Part shown: piece after piece, positions 1-5,419 of the stretch
How the letters are laid out: every line of letters starts with the position of its first letter
Position numbering within the stretch: the first letter of the stretch is position 1
Program-made: the position numbers and the translations under genes
The notes under the pieces: generated by a model
Told to the model about the DNA's origin: nothing
The model's database searches: none
What the model saw: only the letters and a program-made list of their open reading frames with translations
NCBI GenBank assembly: GCA_023427705.1
Contig: JAEZAL010000238.1
Location: 1 to 6,091 of the forward strand
Reading direction: 5' to 3'
DNA from: Bacillota bacterium
GTDB taxonomy: Bacteria; Bacillota; Clostridia; Clostridiales; Clostridiaceae
Length of the DNA: 6,091 nucleotides

Positions 1-366
1 AAGTATAATACTGCAAATAACTATTATATTAAAGTCCTTAACTCAAATGATAATATTTATATAAATAGCTATATAACACTTTTATTAGTTAAATCCTATT
101 ATTATATGAAAAAATATAATAAGGCTATTTTAATAGGTGAAAGCTTTTCTATTAAATATAACTTTATAAGAGAACTCTACCTATTTTTAAGTGAATGCTA
201 TAAAAAAATTGAGGAATTTGACATTTCTAAGGAATGTTTTAAAACTTATTTAAGTACTCCTCCCAGTGAATACTCTTACTATTTTAATTTAATTCATAAT
301 ATTTCTAAAGATATTATCCCTGAATTTTTCGGATTCTCCAAATTAAATTTTTCTATAATCGAGTAG
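1..366 (+). CDS. C-terminal fragment of a possible TPR-type protein, 3' end altered by intron insertion
   Basis: The reading frame is open from base 1 to the TAG at 364-366, so the gene starts upstream of the window; the ATG at 106 is internal and has no good ribosome binding site. The 121 visible residues are rich in Tyr, Lys, Ile and Asn and look helical, with spaced aromatic residues in the stretch around YYYMKKYNKAI and FLSECYKKIEEFDISKECF. This resembles one or two tetratricopeptide (TPR) units, but I cannot name a family; TPR tails occur on clostridial glycosyltransferases and regulators. The last two sense codons and the stop come from the group II intron on the opposite strand (end at 358). 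Without the intron the frame would read ATA-ACT-AAA-TAA, ending Ile-Thr-Lys with a stop at 2276-2278. The protein is therefore changed only at its last residues and is probably still functional. Confidence 0.6.
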   Translation, partial: KYNTANNYYIKVLNSNDNIYINSYITLLLVKSYYYMKKYNKAILIGESFSIKYNFIRELYLFLSECYKKIEEFDISKECFKTYLSTPPSEYSYYFNLIHNISKDIIPEFFGFSKLNFSIIE

Positions 367-436
367 GAGGAAAATAATTATTTTATTTTCCGTCCTCTCA
401 CACCACCGTGCGTACCGGTCTGGTACACGGCGGTTC
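358..436 (-). ncRNA. Group II intron domains V and VI (catalytic core and branch-point hairpin)
   Basis: Domain V on the minus strand (436 to about 402) begins GAACCGCC. The strands ACCGCCGTG and CACGGTGGT pair fully apart from one G-U wobble, and a shorter TACC/GGTA stem closes the loop, with an unpaired CG dinucleotide on the 3' side. ACCGCC holds a CGC triad, the form used in IIC introns in place of AGC. Domain VI (about 399-361) has a GGAAAATAA/TTATTTTCC stem. The likely branch-point adenosine is the complement of T364, 7 nt from the intron end, within CCTACTCGAT. No bases are missing from either hairpin, which supports an active intron. Confidence 0.85.
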
Positions 437-437
437 T

Positions 438-1847
438 TTAAGTTTGATGAATTTTAATATATTGATGTGTTAGACTTTTTAAGCCTAAGTCAGTAAAGAA
501 TTGATTTGTAAGTGTAGTATTTAATATTGCACTATTAGCTATTCGCCAATATCCCTTGCGGGTATTGGCAAATTTTAAAGACAAATAGTGATTTAATCCT
601 AACTTCCTAAGGTTTTTATATCTTGTTTTAACCTTTTTCCATTGTTTCCATATACACATTCTTAGTCTTTGTCTTATCCATTTATCCATTTGCTGAGCAA
701 TGCCTTTGCATTTGGCTATTCCATAATAATTAATCCATCCAATATTAATTTGATTCAATTTAATTATTCTTTGTTCCAAAGTCATCGGCTTAGACCTAGA
801 TAGTACCTCTCTAATTTTATCCTTATATCGTTTTAGTGATTGTTTTGATATAGTAGAGCAAGCTTTTCCAAAAGATAGTATTATCGTAAATCCTAGAAAC
901 TTTCGTTTCCACGGTCTCTCTACTGCACTTTTACTTTTATTTACTTTTAATTTCAGCTTACCTTCTATGAAATTTGTTATATTGTCCATAACCCTTTCTC
1001 CAGCTCTCTTACTCTTAACATAAATATTGCAATCGTCAGCGTAGCGACAGAATTTATGACCTCTTTTCTCTAGTTCCTTATCTAATTCATCTAGCATTAT
1101 ATTAGATAAAAGTGGACTTAATGGACCACCTTGCGGAGTTCCTTCATCACTTGTAACTACTATTCCGTTAATCATTATTCCTGATTGAAGGTATTTTCTT
1201 ATTAACCTTAGCACTCTCTTGTCTTTTATATCTCTTGATAGTTTATACATAAGTATATCGTGGTTAACTTTATCAAAGAATTTCTCTAAGTCTATATCTA
1301 CAACCCATCTATAACCATCATTAATATAAGTTTCTGCTTTCTGTATAGCATCTTTCGCTCCTCTTCGAGGACGGAAGCCGAAACTATTTACTGAAAATTT
1401 CTTGTCATAAATATAATTTAATTCTTGAGCAATTGCTTGTTGAATAAACCTATCCAAGGCTGTTGGTATTCCTAATAATCTAGTTCCACCATTAGGCTTT
1501 GGTATTTCAACTCTCCTAACCGGCATTGGTCTGTACTCATTATTTAGAATGCTTTCTTTTATTTGTATCCAATTATCTTTAAGAAATTGTCTAAGTTCAT
1601 AGACTGTCATTCCATCAATTCCATGGCTACCTTTATTAGAAATAACTCTTTTCATTGCTGTAAGCAAATTATCTCTTGATAGTATTCTCTCTAATGAGCC
1701 ATATTCAAATTCATTGGTTTCTCCTTTTGAAGTTGCCGAGAATTCTCTATGCACTCTTTGCTTATTTTCGAGTTCCACTCTATCTTGGGCACTAGAGCCT
1801 AAGTATTTAGTTTTCTGCAATCCTTGATTATTCTGCGAAACTTTCAA
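438..1847 (-). CDS. ltrA: Group II intron reverse transcriptase/maturase
   Basis: A 469-residue intron-encoded protein that helps the host intron RNA fold and splice, and reverse transcribes it during retrohoming. Reverse transcriptase motifs seen: SFGFRPRRGA (155-164), the first catalytic Asp region VDIDLEKFFDKVNHD (183-197), GTPQGGPLSPLL (236-247) and the active-site YADD (269-272). A maturase (X/GIIM) region follows at about 340-425, with GWINYYGI (370-377) and a basic WIRQRLRMCIW segment. The protein ends soon after, with no HNH endonuclease domain, as expected for group IIC. The start is TTG at 1847-1845, chosen because AAGGAGG (1857-1863) lies 9 nt upstream. The frame is intact throughout and the stop is just before domain V. 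Expression probably depends on transcription reading through the terminator at 2277-2310. Confidence 0.95.
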   Translation of the reverse strand: MKVSQNNQGLQKTKYLGSSAQDRVELENKQRVHREFSATSKGETNEFEYGSLERILSRDNLLTAMKRVISNKGSHGIDGMTVYELRQFLKDNWIQIKESILNNEYRPMPVRRVEIPKPNGGTRLLGIPTALDRFIQQAIAQELNYIYDKKFSVNSFGFRPRRGAKDAIQKAETYINDGYRWVVDIDLEKFFDKVNHDILMYKLSRDIKDKRVLRLIRKYLQSGIMINGIVVTSDEGTPQGGPLSPLLSNIMLDELDKELEKRGHKFCRYADDCNIYVKSKRAGERVMDNITNFIEGKLKLKVNKSKSAVERPWKRKFLGFTIILSFGKACSTISKQSLKRYKDKIREVLSRSKPMTLEQRIIKLNQINIGWINYYGIAKCKGIAQQMDKWIRQRLRMCIWKQWKKVKTRYKNLRKLGLNHYLSLKFANTRKGYWRIANSAILNTTLTNQFFTDLGLKSLTHQYIKIHQT

Positions 1848-1863
1848 ATTTTAAAACCTCCTT

Positions 1864-2269
1864 AAAGTTCAGTCCTTCATCCGCTATCGCGATTAGCGGA
1901 GTTACTATGACTTCTGCTGCCTTCTGATAGTTCAGTTATATATCACTATATAGGTTATTGCTTTAGAAATTCATCTTTACTAGCAATGTATCTATCAGAC
2001 CTCCCCAGGTAAGAACAACAACCTTCATCTCATATATCTGCCACATTTACTCCTAAAGTTTCGGGTAGTGTTGGACTTTGTTTTGTAGTGCAAACTCGTC
2101 CGACCTTAGTAAGCCTTATATGTAGTTCGTATTCCTCAGACCGAGATTTTGCCTCCGACTTCCTTCAGATTCCACCTCACGATGGACACCCTTGTCATTG
2201 GCTAGTGGTTCCCACTACCAAGCCCACAGCGGACTTTCACCGTCAAGTTGTTACCCATGCTGGGCACAC
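1864..2269 (-). ncRNA. Group II intron 5' domains I-III (406 nt without a gene)
   Basis: This stretch carries structured intron RNA rather than protein. Conserved blocks on the minus strand include the 5' GTGTGCCC, GTGAAAGTCCG, a GTGTCCATCGTGAGGTGGAATCTGAAGG-type region, AAAATCTCGGTCTGAGGAA, and CTTACCTGGGGAGGTCTG before domain III/IV. GC content and codon pattern differ from the flanking genes. Any reading frame here, such as one on the + strand at 2088-2321, is a by-product of the RNA sequence. Confidence 0.85.
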
Positions 2270-2276
2270 ACTAAAT

Positions 2277-2310
2277 AAAACAAGGAAGAGTTTGTCCTCT
2301 TCCTTGTTTT
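2277..2310 (-). terminator. Hairpin terminator, likely bidirectional; group IIC intron target
   Basis: A perfect 14-bp stem, AAAACAAGGAAGAG (2277-2290) with CTCTTCCTTGTTTT (2297-2310), and a 6-nt loop. On the minus strand it ends in TTTTATTT and lies about 70 nt after the stop of the gene at 2381-2632. On the + strand it ends in TTTTTAATA and would originally have terminated the gene at 1-366, whose native stop (2276-2278) overlaps the base of the stem. The intron begins 7 nt beyond it. Confidence 0.88.
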
Positions 2311-2380
2311 TAATATATTAGAAATTTGAAAACCTTTATATTAATATTAATCTAAACTTAATATCAATAATGTTAAGTTA

Positions 2381-2632
2381 TTACTCTTGTCTTTTGTCTA
2401 AAATTTGCTCTAAAACATTTAATCTTGTTTTACCAAGTATTTGTTTAGGCTTCTTAGCTATTTCATTGTCTTTGTAAAACTTATTCTTATTTGCTTGTAC
2501 AACCATATAGATTTTCTCTTCAAGTGCTTCATCTTCAATGTTGCCTTCAAAGTAGTCGTCTATGTAGTTTCGCAATGCATAGCTTAGTTCTTCTTGATTT
2601 TTGTAATATAATCTAATTCCACCCTTATTCAC
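2381..2632 (-). CDS. Small conserved-looking protein of unknown function (TIGR04540-like)
   Basis: An 83-residue acidic/basic, probably helical protein with no signal peptide, membrane segment or cysteines. The start is taken as GTG at 2632-2630 because AGGGAGG (2641-2647) lies 8 nt upstream; the longer frame to 2698 would put that site inside the gene. Features seen are IRLYYKNQEELSYALRNYIDDYF near the start (residues about 6-28) and KQILGKTRLNVLEQIL near the end. This pattern resembles a small clostridial family that I recall as TIGR04540, which has no known role; the match is from memory. The gene is transcribed away from ahpC, has its own probable promoter, and ends before the terminator at 2277-2310. 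Confidence 0.75.
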   Translation of the reverse strand: MNKGGIRLYYKNQEELSYALRNYIDDYFEGNIEDEALEEKIYMVVQANKNKFYKDNEIAKKPKQILGKTRLNVLEQILDKRQE

Positions 2633-2671
2633 TATATAATCCTCCCTATAAAATCTACTTTTTAAATATAT

Positions 2672-2698
2672 TTTATACCAAAAATATCTTATATACAA
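2672..2698 (-). promoter_or_regulatory. Probable sigma-A promoter for the 2381-2632 gene
   Basis: On the minus strand TTGTAT (2698-2693) is followed after 15 nt by TATAAA (2677-2672), preceded by TGG, giving an extended -10 of the form TGN-TATAAA. The short spacing is offset by the extended -10. In this AT-rich region chance matches are common. Confidence 0.4.
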
Positions 2699-2810
2699 CC
2701 TGTATTAATATTCTTAATATTTATTTAATTAATAAGTGCATATATTTTCCACATTTTCTCTCTAATTATCTTAAATTTAAAAAAAATTTCGAATCATTTG
2801 AAAAAAACCA

Positions 2811-2839
2811 TTGACAAATTATTAATTAATAATTATTAT
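2811..2839 (+). promoter_or_regulatory. ahpC promoter (sigma-A type)
   Basis: TTGACA (2811-2816), exactly 17 nt, then TATTAT (2834-2839). A-tracts just upstream (about 2778-2808) could serve as an UP element. The palindromic operator at 2818-2843 fills the spacer and covers the -10, the geometry expected for repression. Confidence 0.8.
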
Positions 2840-2843
2840 TAAT
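2818..2843. promoter_or_regulatory. Putative PerR-like operator of ahpC
   Basis: The core TTAATAATTATTATTAA (2826-2842) is a perfect 8-1-8 palindrome. Its central 15 nt (2827-2841) match the Bacillus PerR box TTATAATNATTATAA at 12 of 14 fixed positions. The 26-nt element recurs in inverted orientation upstream of the ahpF-like gene (3527-3552) with one difference. PerR is a metal-dependent peroxide sensor that represses ahpCF-type genes in Firmicutes; its use here is inferred, since no perR gene is in the window. Confidence 0.6.
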
Positions 2844-2879
2844 ACATAGATAATATTAATTTCGAGGAGGAAAAATTAT

Positions 2880-3443
2880 ATGTCATTAATAGGAAAGAAA
2901 CTAGAAGATTTTAAAGTGCAAGCTTACCACAATGGAAAGTTTGTAGAAGTTACAAATGAGGATGTATTAGGAAAATGGGGAATATTCTTCTTCTATCCAG
3001 CAGATTTTACATTTGTTTGTCCAACTGAATTAGGAGATTTAGCTGATCATTATGATAGCTTTAAGGAAATAGGAGCTGAAATTTATTCAGTATCTGAAGA
3101 TTCACATTTCGTTCATAAAGCATGGGCTGATACAACTGAAACAATTGGAAAGATTACTTATCCAATGTTAGCAGACCCAACTGGTAAATTAGCAAGATTC
3201 TTTGAAGTTCTTATCGAAGAAGAAGGTATGGCTTTAAGAGGTACATTTATTGTTGATCCAGACGGAGTTATCCAAGCTTACGAAGTTCACCAAAACGGAA
3301 TTGGTAGAAATGCAGAAGAATTATTAAGAAAAGTTCAAGCTGCTCAATTCGTAAGAGAACATGGCGATGAAGTTTGTCCTGCTAACTGGACTCCAGGAGC
3401 TGATACATTAGTACCAAGCTTAGATTTAGTTGGAAAACTTTAA
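2880..3443 (+). CDS. ahpC: Alkyl hydroperoxide reductase subunit C, typical 2-Cys peroxiredoxin
   Basis: A 187-residue cytosolic peroxidase that reduces hydrogen peroxide, organic hydroperoxides and probably peroxynitrite. The peroxidatic cysteine is C47 in YPADFTFVCPTE (39-50), with P40 and T44 in the usual PxxxTxxC arrangement. The resolving cysteine is C166 in EVCPANW. Length and both cysteine positions equal those of enterobacterial AhpC, and the C-terminal SLDLVGKL tail is also conserved. During turnover C47 forms a disulfide with C166 of a partner subunit, which AhpF then reduces. The start ATG at 2880 has GAGGAGG (2864-2870) 9 nt upstream. A hairpin terminator at 3493-3517 separates it from the reductase gene, so the two genes probably make separate transcripts under a shared operator type. 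Confidence 0.97.
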   Translation: MSLIGKKLEDFKVQAYHNGKFVEVTNEDVLGKWGIFFFYPADFTFVCPTELGDLADHYDSFKEIGAEIYSVSEDSHFVHKAWADTTETIGKITYPMLADPTGKLARFFEVLIEEEGMALRGTFIVDPDGVIQAYEVHQNGIGRNAEELLRKVQAAQFVREHGDEVCPANWTPGADTLVPSLDLVGKL

Positions 3444-3460
3444 TATATAGATATAACATA

Positions 3461-3478
3461 GAGGAGATTCTTCTCCTC
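3461..3478 (+). other. Hairpin in the ahpC 3' untranslated region
   Basis: GAGGAGA (3461-3467) and TCTCCTC (3472-3478) form a perfect 7-bp stem with a TTCT loop, 17 nt after the ahpC stop. No T-tract follows, so it is not itself a terminator; the real one starts 15 nt later. It may protect the mRNA 3' end. The CTCCTCC strand is complementary to ribosome binding sites, including that of ahpC, so an RNA contact is conceivable but unproven. Confidence 0.5.
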
Positions 3479-3492
3479 CAAGGATAAAAATT

Positions 3493-3517
3493 TAGCGAGG
3501 AAACTCGCTATTTTTTT
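3493..3517 (+). terminator. Intrinsic terminator after ahpC
   Basis: TAGCGAG (3493-3499), GAAA tetraloop, CTCGCTA (3504-3510), then seven T residues (3511-3517). A textbook intrinsic terminator; its T-tract runs into the -35 region of the next promoter. Confidence 0.92.
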
Positions 3518-3544
3518 AACAGACTAATTAATAATAATTATTAG
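3516..3544 (+). promoter_or_regulatory. Probable promoter of the ahpF-like gene
   Basis: TTAACA (3516-3521), 17 nt, TATTAG (3539-3544). The spacing and the position relative to the operator mirror the ahpC promoter, though both hexamers are weaker. An alternative -10 is the TAATAAT at about 3546-3552. Confidence 0.5.
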
Positions 3545-3552
3545 TTAATAAT
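3527..3552. promoter_or_regulatory. Putative PerR-like operator of the ahpF-like gene
   Basis: The core TTAATAATAATTATTAG (3528-3544) is an 8-1-8 palindrome with one mismatch. The 26-nt element equals the reverse complement of 2818-2843 at 25 of 26 positions. The central 15 nt (3529-3543) again match the Bacillus PerR box at 12 of 14 fixed positions. The probable -10 lies within it, so binding should block transcription. Confidence 0.58.
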
Positions 3553-3581
3553 ACATTGAGTATTTTTTAGGGAGGCATTAT

Positions 3582-4763
3582 ATGAATAATAATATTTATG
3601 ACTTAATCATAATAGGTGGTGGTCCAGCTGGTTTATCTGCTGGATTATACGCAGGTAGAGCAAAACTTAGAACTTTAATTCTTGAAAAAGAACATACAGG
3701 TGGTCAAATTACTACTACTGCTGAAGTAGTAAATTATCCAGGAATAGTAAAAACAAGCGGTGCAGATTTAACTTCTCAAATGCGAATTCAAGCTGAAAAT
3801 TTCGGTGTTAAATTCAAAACTGCTGATGTTACTGATGTAGATTTTAATGGTGAAATTAAAACTATTAAAACAAATGTTGGTGATATTGAAGGAAGAGCTG
3901 TTATTATAGCTACAGGAGCTTCCCCAAGAAAATTAGGTTTCCCAGGAGAAATTGAATATGGTGGTAGAGGTGTTGCATACTGCTCTACTTGTGATGGAGA
4001 ATTCTTTAAAGGTTTAGAAGTTTTAGTAATTGGTGCTGGATTCGCAGCTGCTGAAGAAGCTATATACTTAACTAGATTTGCTAAGAAAGTAATAATAATT
4101 GCTAGAGAGCCTGAATTCACTTGTGCTAAATCAATTGGTGATAAAGTTAAGGCTAATAAGAATATAGAAATAAGGTTTAATACAGAAGTTGTTGAAGCTG
4201 TCGGTGATGATTTATTAAGATCAGTAAAATTAATTAATAATGTAACTAATGAAACTTCAGAATACTATCCTCCAAAGGAAGATGGAACTTTTGGTATATT
4301 TGTATTCGTAGGATATAAACCACAAACAGATGTATTTAAAGGCAAAGTAGAGATGGATAGATGGGGTTATATATTAACTAACGAAAATATGGAAACTAAT
4401 ATTAAAGGTGTTTATGCCGCTGGTGATTTAAGACCTAAGATGTTAAGACAAGTTGTTACTGCAGTTGCTGATGGTGCTATTGCTGCAACTGATGCTGAAA
4501 GATATGTAGCTTCAGAAAAAGAAAGACTTGGAATAGTGGATGACTATGTAGTTGAAGAAAAAGTTGAAGAAAAGAAAGAAGCACCAATTGCTGCTAATGT
4601 AAAACCTGGTAAGAGCGCATTATTAAATGATGCTTTAAGAGGTCAAATTCAAGGAGTTTTAGCTAGATTTGAAAATAAAATATCTTTAGTTTCTATTGTA
4701 GATGAAAATAATGCTAAATCTATAGAGTTAAGAGATTTAGTTTTAGATATAGCTGATAGGTGA
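3582..4763 (+). CDS. ahpF: AhpF-like peroxiredoxin reductase, thioredoxin-reductase half (gene broken by frameshift)
   Basis: A flavoprotein that takes electrons from reduced pyridine nucleotide through FAD to a disulfide. Seen in order: FAD-binding IIGGGPAG (10-17), GGQITTT (40-46), ATGASPR (110-116), redox disulfide CSTC (134-137), nucleotide-binding GAGFAAAEE (151-159), and the second FAD motif AAGDLRP (279-285). The HRRxxxR motif that reads the NADPH 2'-phosphate is replaced by AREPEFT (174-180), so NADH is more likely, as in AhpF. After a charged linker rich in E and K (about 320-345), a thioredoxin-fold domain begins (SALLNDALRGQ, 345-355) but the frame stops at TGA 4761-4763. The sequence continues in the +1-shifted frame from about 4759. 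Restoring two bases would give one protein of about 554 residues. ATG 3582 has AGGGAGG 6 nt upstream. Without the second half, transfer to AhpC should fail. Confidence 0.88.
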   Translation: MNNNIYDLIIIGGGPAGLSAGLYAGRAKLRTLILEKEHTGGQITTTAEVVNYPGIVKTSGADLTSQMRIQAENFGVKFKTADVTDVDFNGEIKTIKTNVGDIEGRAVIIATGASPRKLGFPGEIEYGGRGVAYCSTCDGEFFKGLEVLVIGAGFAAAEEAIYLTRFAKKVIIIAREPEFTCAKSIGDKVKANKNIEIRFNTEVVEAVGDDLLRSVKLINNVTNETSEYYPPKEDGTFGIFVFVGYKPQTDVFKGKVEMDRWGYILTNENMETNIKGVYAAGDLRPKMLRQVVTAVADGAIAATDAERYVASEKERLGIVDDYVVEEKVEEKKEAPIAANVKPGKSALLNDALRGQIQGVLARFENKISLVSIVDENNAKSIELRDLVLDIADR

Positions 4764-4806
4764 TAAAGTTGAAGCACTTATCTACAAAAAAGGTGAAAAT
4801 CCAGAA

Positions 4807-5244
4807 ATGGAAGATAAGGTTCATACAGATAAATTCCCTATAGTTGCTATCTTAAATAAAGATAGTGAATATACTGGTGTTAAATTCCATGGAGTTCCTG
4901 GTGGACATGAATTAAATTCATTCCTTATAGCTATGTACAATATAGCAGGTCCTGGTCAAGAAATTAATGCTAATGTATTAAATGACATTAAGTCTATAGA
5001 TAAGAAACTTAACATAAAAGTTGGTGTATCACTTTCTTGCCACGTATGTCCTGATGTAGTTATGGCTGCACAAAGAATAGCAATAGAAAACCCTAATATA
5101 GAAACTGAAATGTTAGACTTATCCCACTTCCCAGAATTAAAAAATAAGCATAAGATAATGAGCGTGCCAGCTATAATAGTAAATGACGAAAAAGTTTACT
5201 TTGGTGGTAAGAAGCTAGAAGAAATAGTTAATTTATTAAAATAA
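4807..5244 (+). CDS. AhpF-like gene, 3' part: tandem thioredoxin-fold (AhpC-reducing) domain
   Basis: This frame holds the rest of the AhpF N-terminal-type domain, here placed at the C terminus. It is open from about 4753, and similarity resumes at GDKVEALIY directly after the break; the ATG at 4807 is only the first methionine and has a poor ribosome binding site, so it is probably not a true start. From that methionine, the first fold ends near FHGVPGGHELNSF (27-39). The second fold carries the redox centre SLSCHVCPDV (75-84, C78 and C81) and the cis-proline loop SVPA (119-122). These match E. coli AhpF features SLSCHNCPDVV and GVPA. In AhpF, this disulfide receives electrons from the reductase half and reduces AhpC. 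It is best treated as part of one gene spanning 3582-5244, either a pseudogene or a sequence error; translation on its own is uncertain. Confidence 0.8.
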   Translation: MEDKVHTDKFPIVAILNKDSEYTGVKFHGVPGGHELNSFLIAMYNIAGPGQEINANVLNDIKSIDKKLNIKVGVSLSCHVCPDVVMAAQRIAIENPNIETEMLDLSHFPELKNKHKIMSVPAIIVNDEKVYFGGKKLEEIVNLLK

Positions 5245-5286
5245 AACTTATTGTTAAGTTAATATTTTTATAAATTCCTAAAGAGT

Positions 5287-5326
5287 AAAAAAGTGTTTTC
5301 TTTTTATATAAAGAAAACACTTTTTT
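5287..5326. terminator. Bidirectional intrinsic terminator
   Basis: A perfect 16-bp stem, AAAAAAGTGTTTTCTT (5287-5302) with AAGAAAACACTTTTTT (5311-5326), and an 8-nt loop. T-rich on both strands, it suits both the AhpF-like gene ending at 5244 and the convergent minus-strand remnant ending at 5420. Confidence 0.9.
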
Positions 5327-5419
5327 AATTTTACCTCTAATAATATTTCTATTCCTTTTTTATTAATAGGTACTAAATTATCTATTTCATCTCCATACTA
5401 AAATACTACTTTGTGCTTA

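Larger units (their letters stand above)
358..2269 (-). mobile_element. Group IIC (bacterial class C) intron, full length
   Basis: On the minus strand the element starts GTGTGCCCAGCATGGG at 2269 and ends CCTACTCGAT at 358, about 1912 nt. Both ends match the form of Oceanobacillus iheyensis-type group IIC introns. In order it holds domain I-III sequence (about 2269-1864, including the conserved segments GGTGAAAGTCCG, GGGTGTCCATCGTGAGG and CTGGGGAGGTCTG), domain IV carrying the maturase ORF, domain V (about 402-436) and domain VI (about 361-399). The intron lies 7 nt past a 14-bp terminator stem, the known IIC preference, where the exon hairpin replaces a long EBS/IBS pairing. All parts look intact, so self-splicing and retrohoming are plausible. 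The boundaries are read from conserved ends, not from a filled/empty-site comparison. It is co-directional with the minus gene at 2381-2632 and antisense to the + gene at 1-366. Confidence 0.93.

Noticed and set aside
1..366. A toxin-antitoxin or phage gene at the left edge
   Set aside because: The frame runs off the window and shows only a helical repeat-like pattern; nothing specific supports such a role.
2088..2321. A 77-residue + strand reading frame
   Set aside because: It lies antisense to conserved intron domain I and the exon terminator hairpin; the composition is that of structured RNA, and there is no ribosome binding site.
2633..2698. A 22-residue N-terminal extension of the small minus-strand gene
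   Set aside because: It would place the strong AGGGAGG site and the probable -10 inside the gene; the GTG at 2632 with correct spacing fits better.
2699..2810. A riboswitch or small RNA in the divergent region before ahpC
   Set aside because: The stretch is A/T tracts with only weak imperfect repeats such as TTTCGAATCATTTGAAA; promoter and UP-element function explains it.
3788..4120. A 110-residue minus-strand frame inside the AhpF-like gene
   Set aside because: It is antisense to the conserved FAD, CSTC and nucleotide-binding region, a by-product of codon use in the real gene.
4755..4767. Programmed +1 frameshifting at GAT AGG TGA in the AhpF-like gene
   Set aside because: The site does not resemble the known CTT-TGA type signal, re-pairing of the P-site tRNA would be poor, and I see no upstream Shine-Dalgarno stimulator. 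Two missing bases is simpler.
5245..5262. Small hairpin AACTTA-TTGT-TAAGTT just after the AhpF stop
   Set aside because: Only 6 bp and AT-rich with no T-tract; the 16-bp stem at 5287-5326 is the real terminator.
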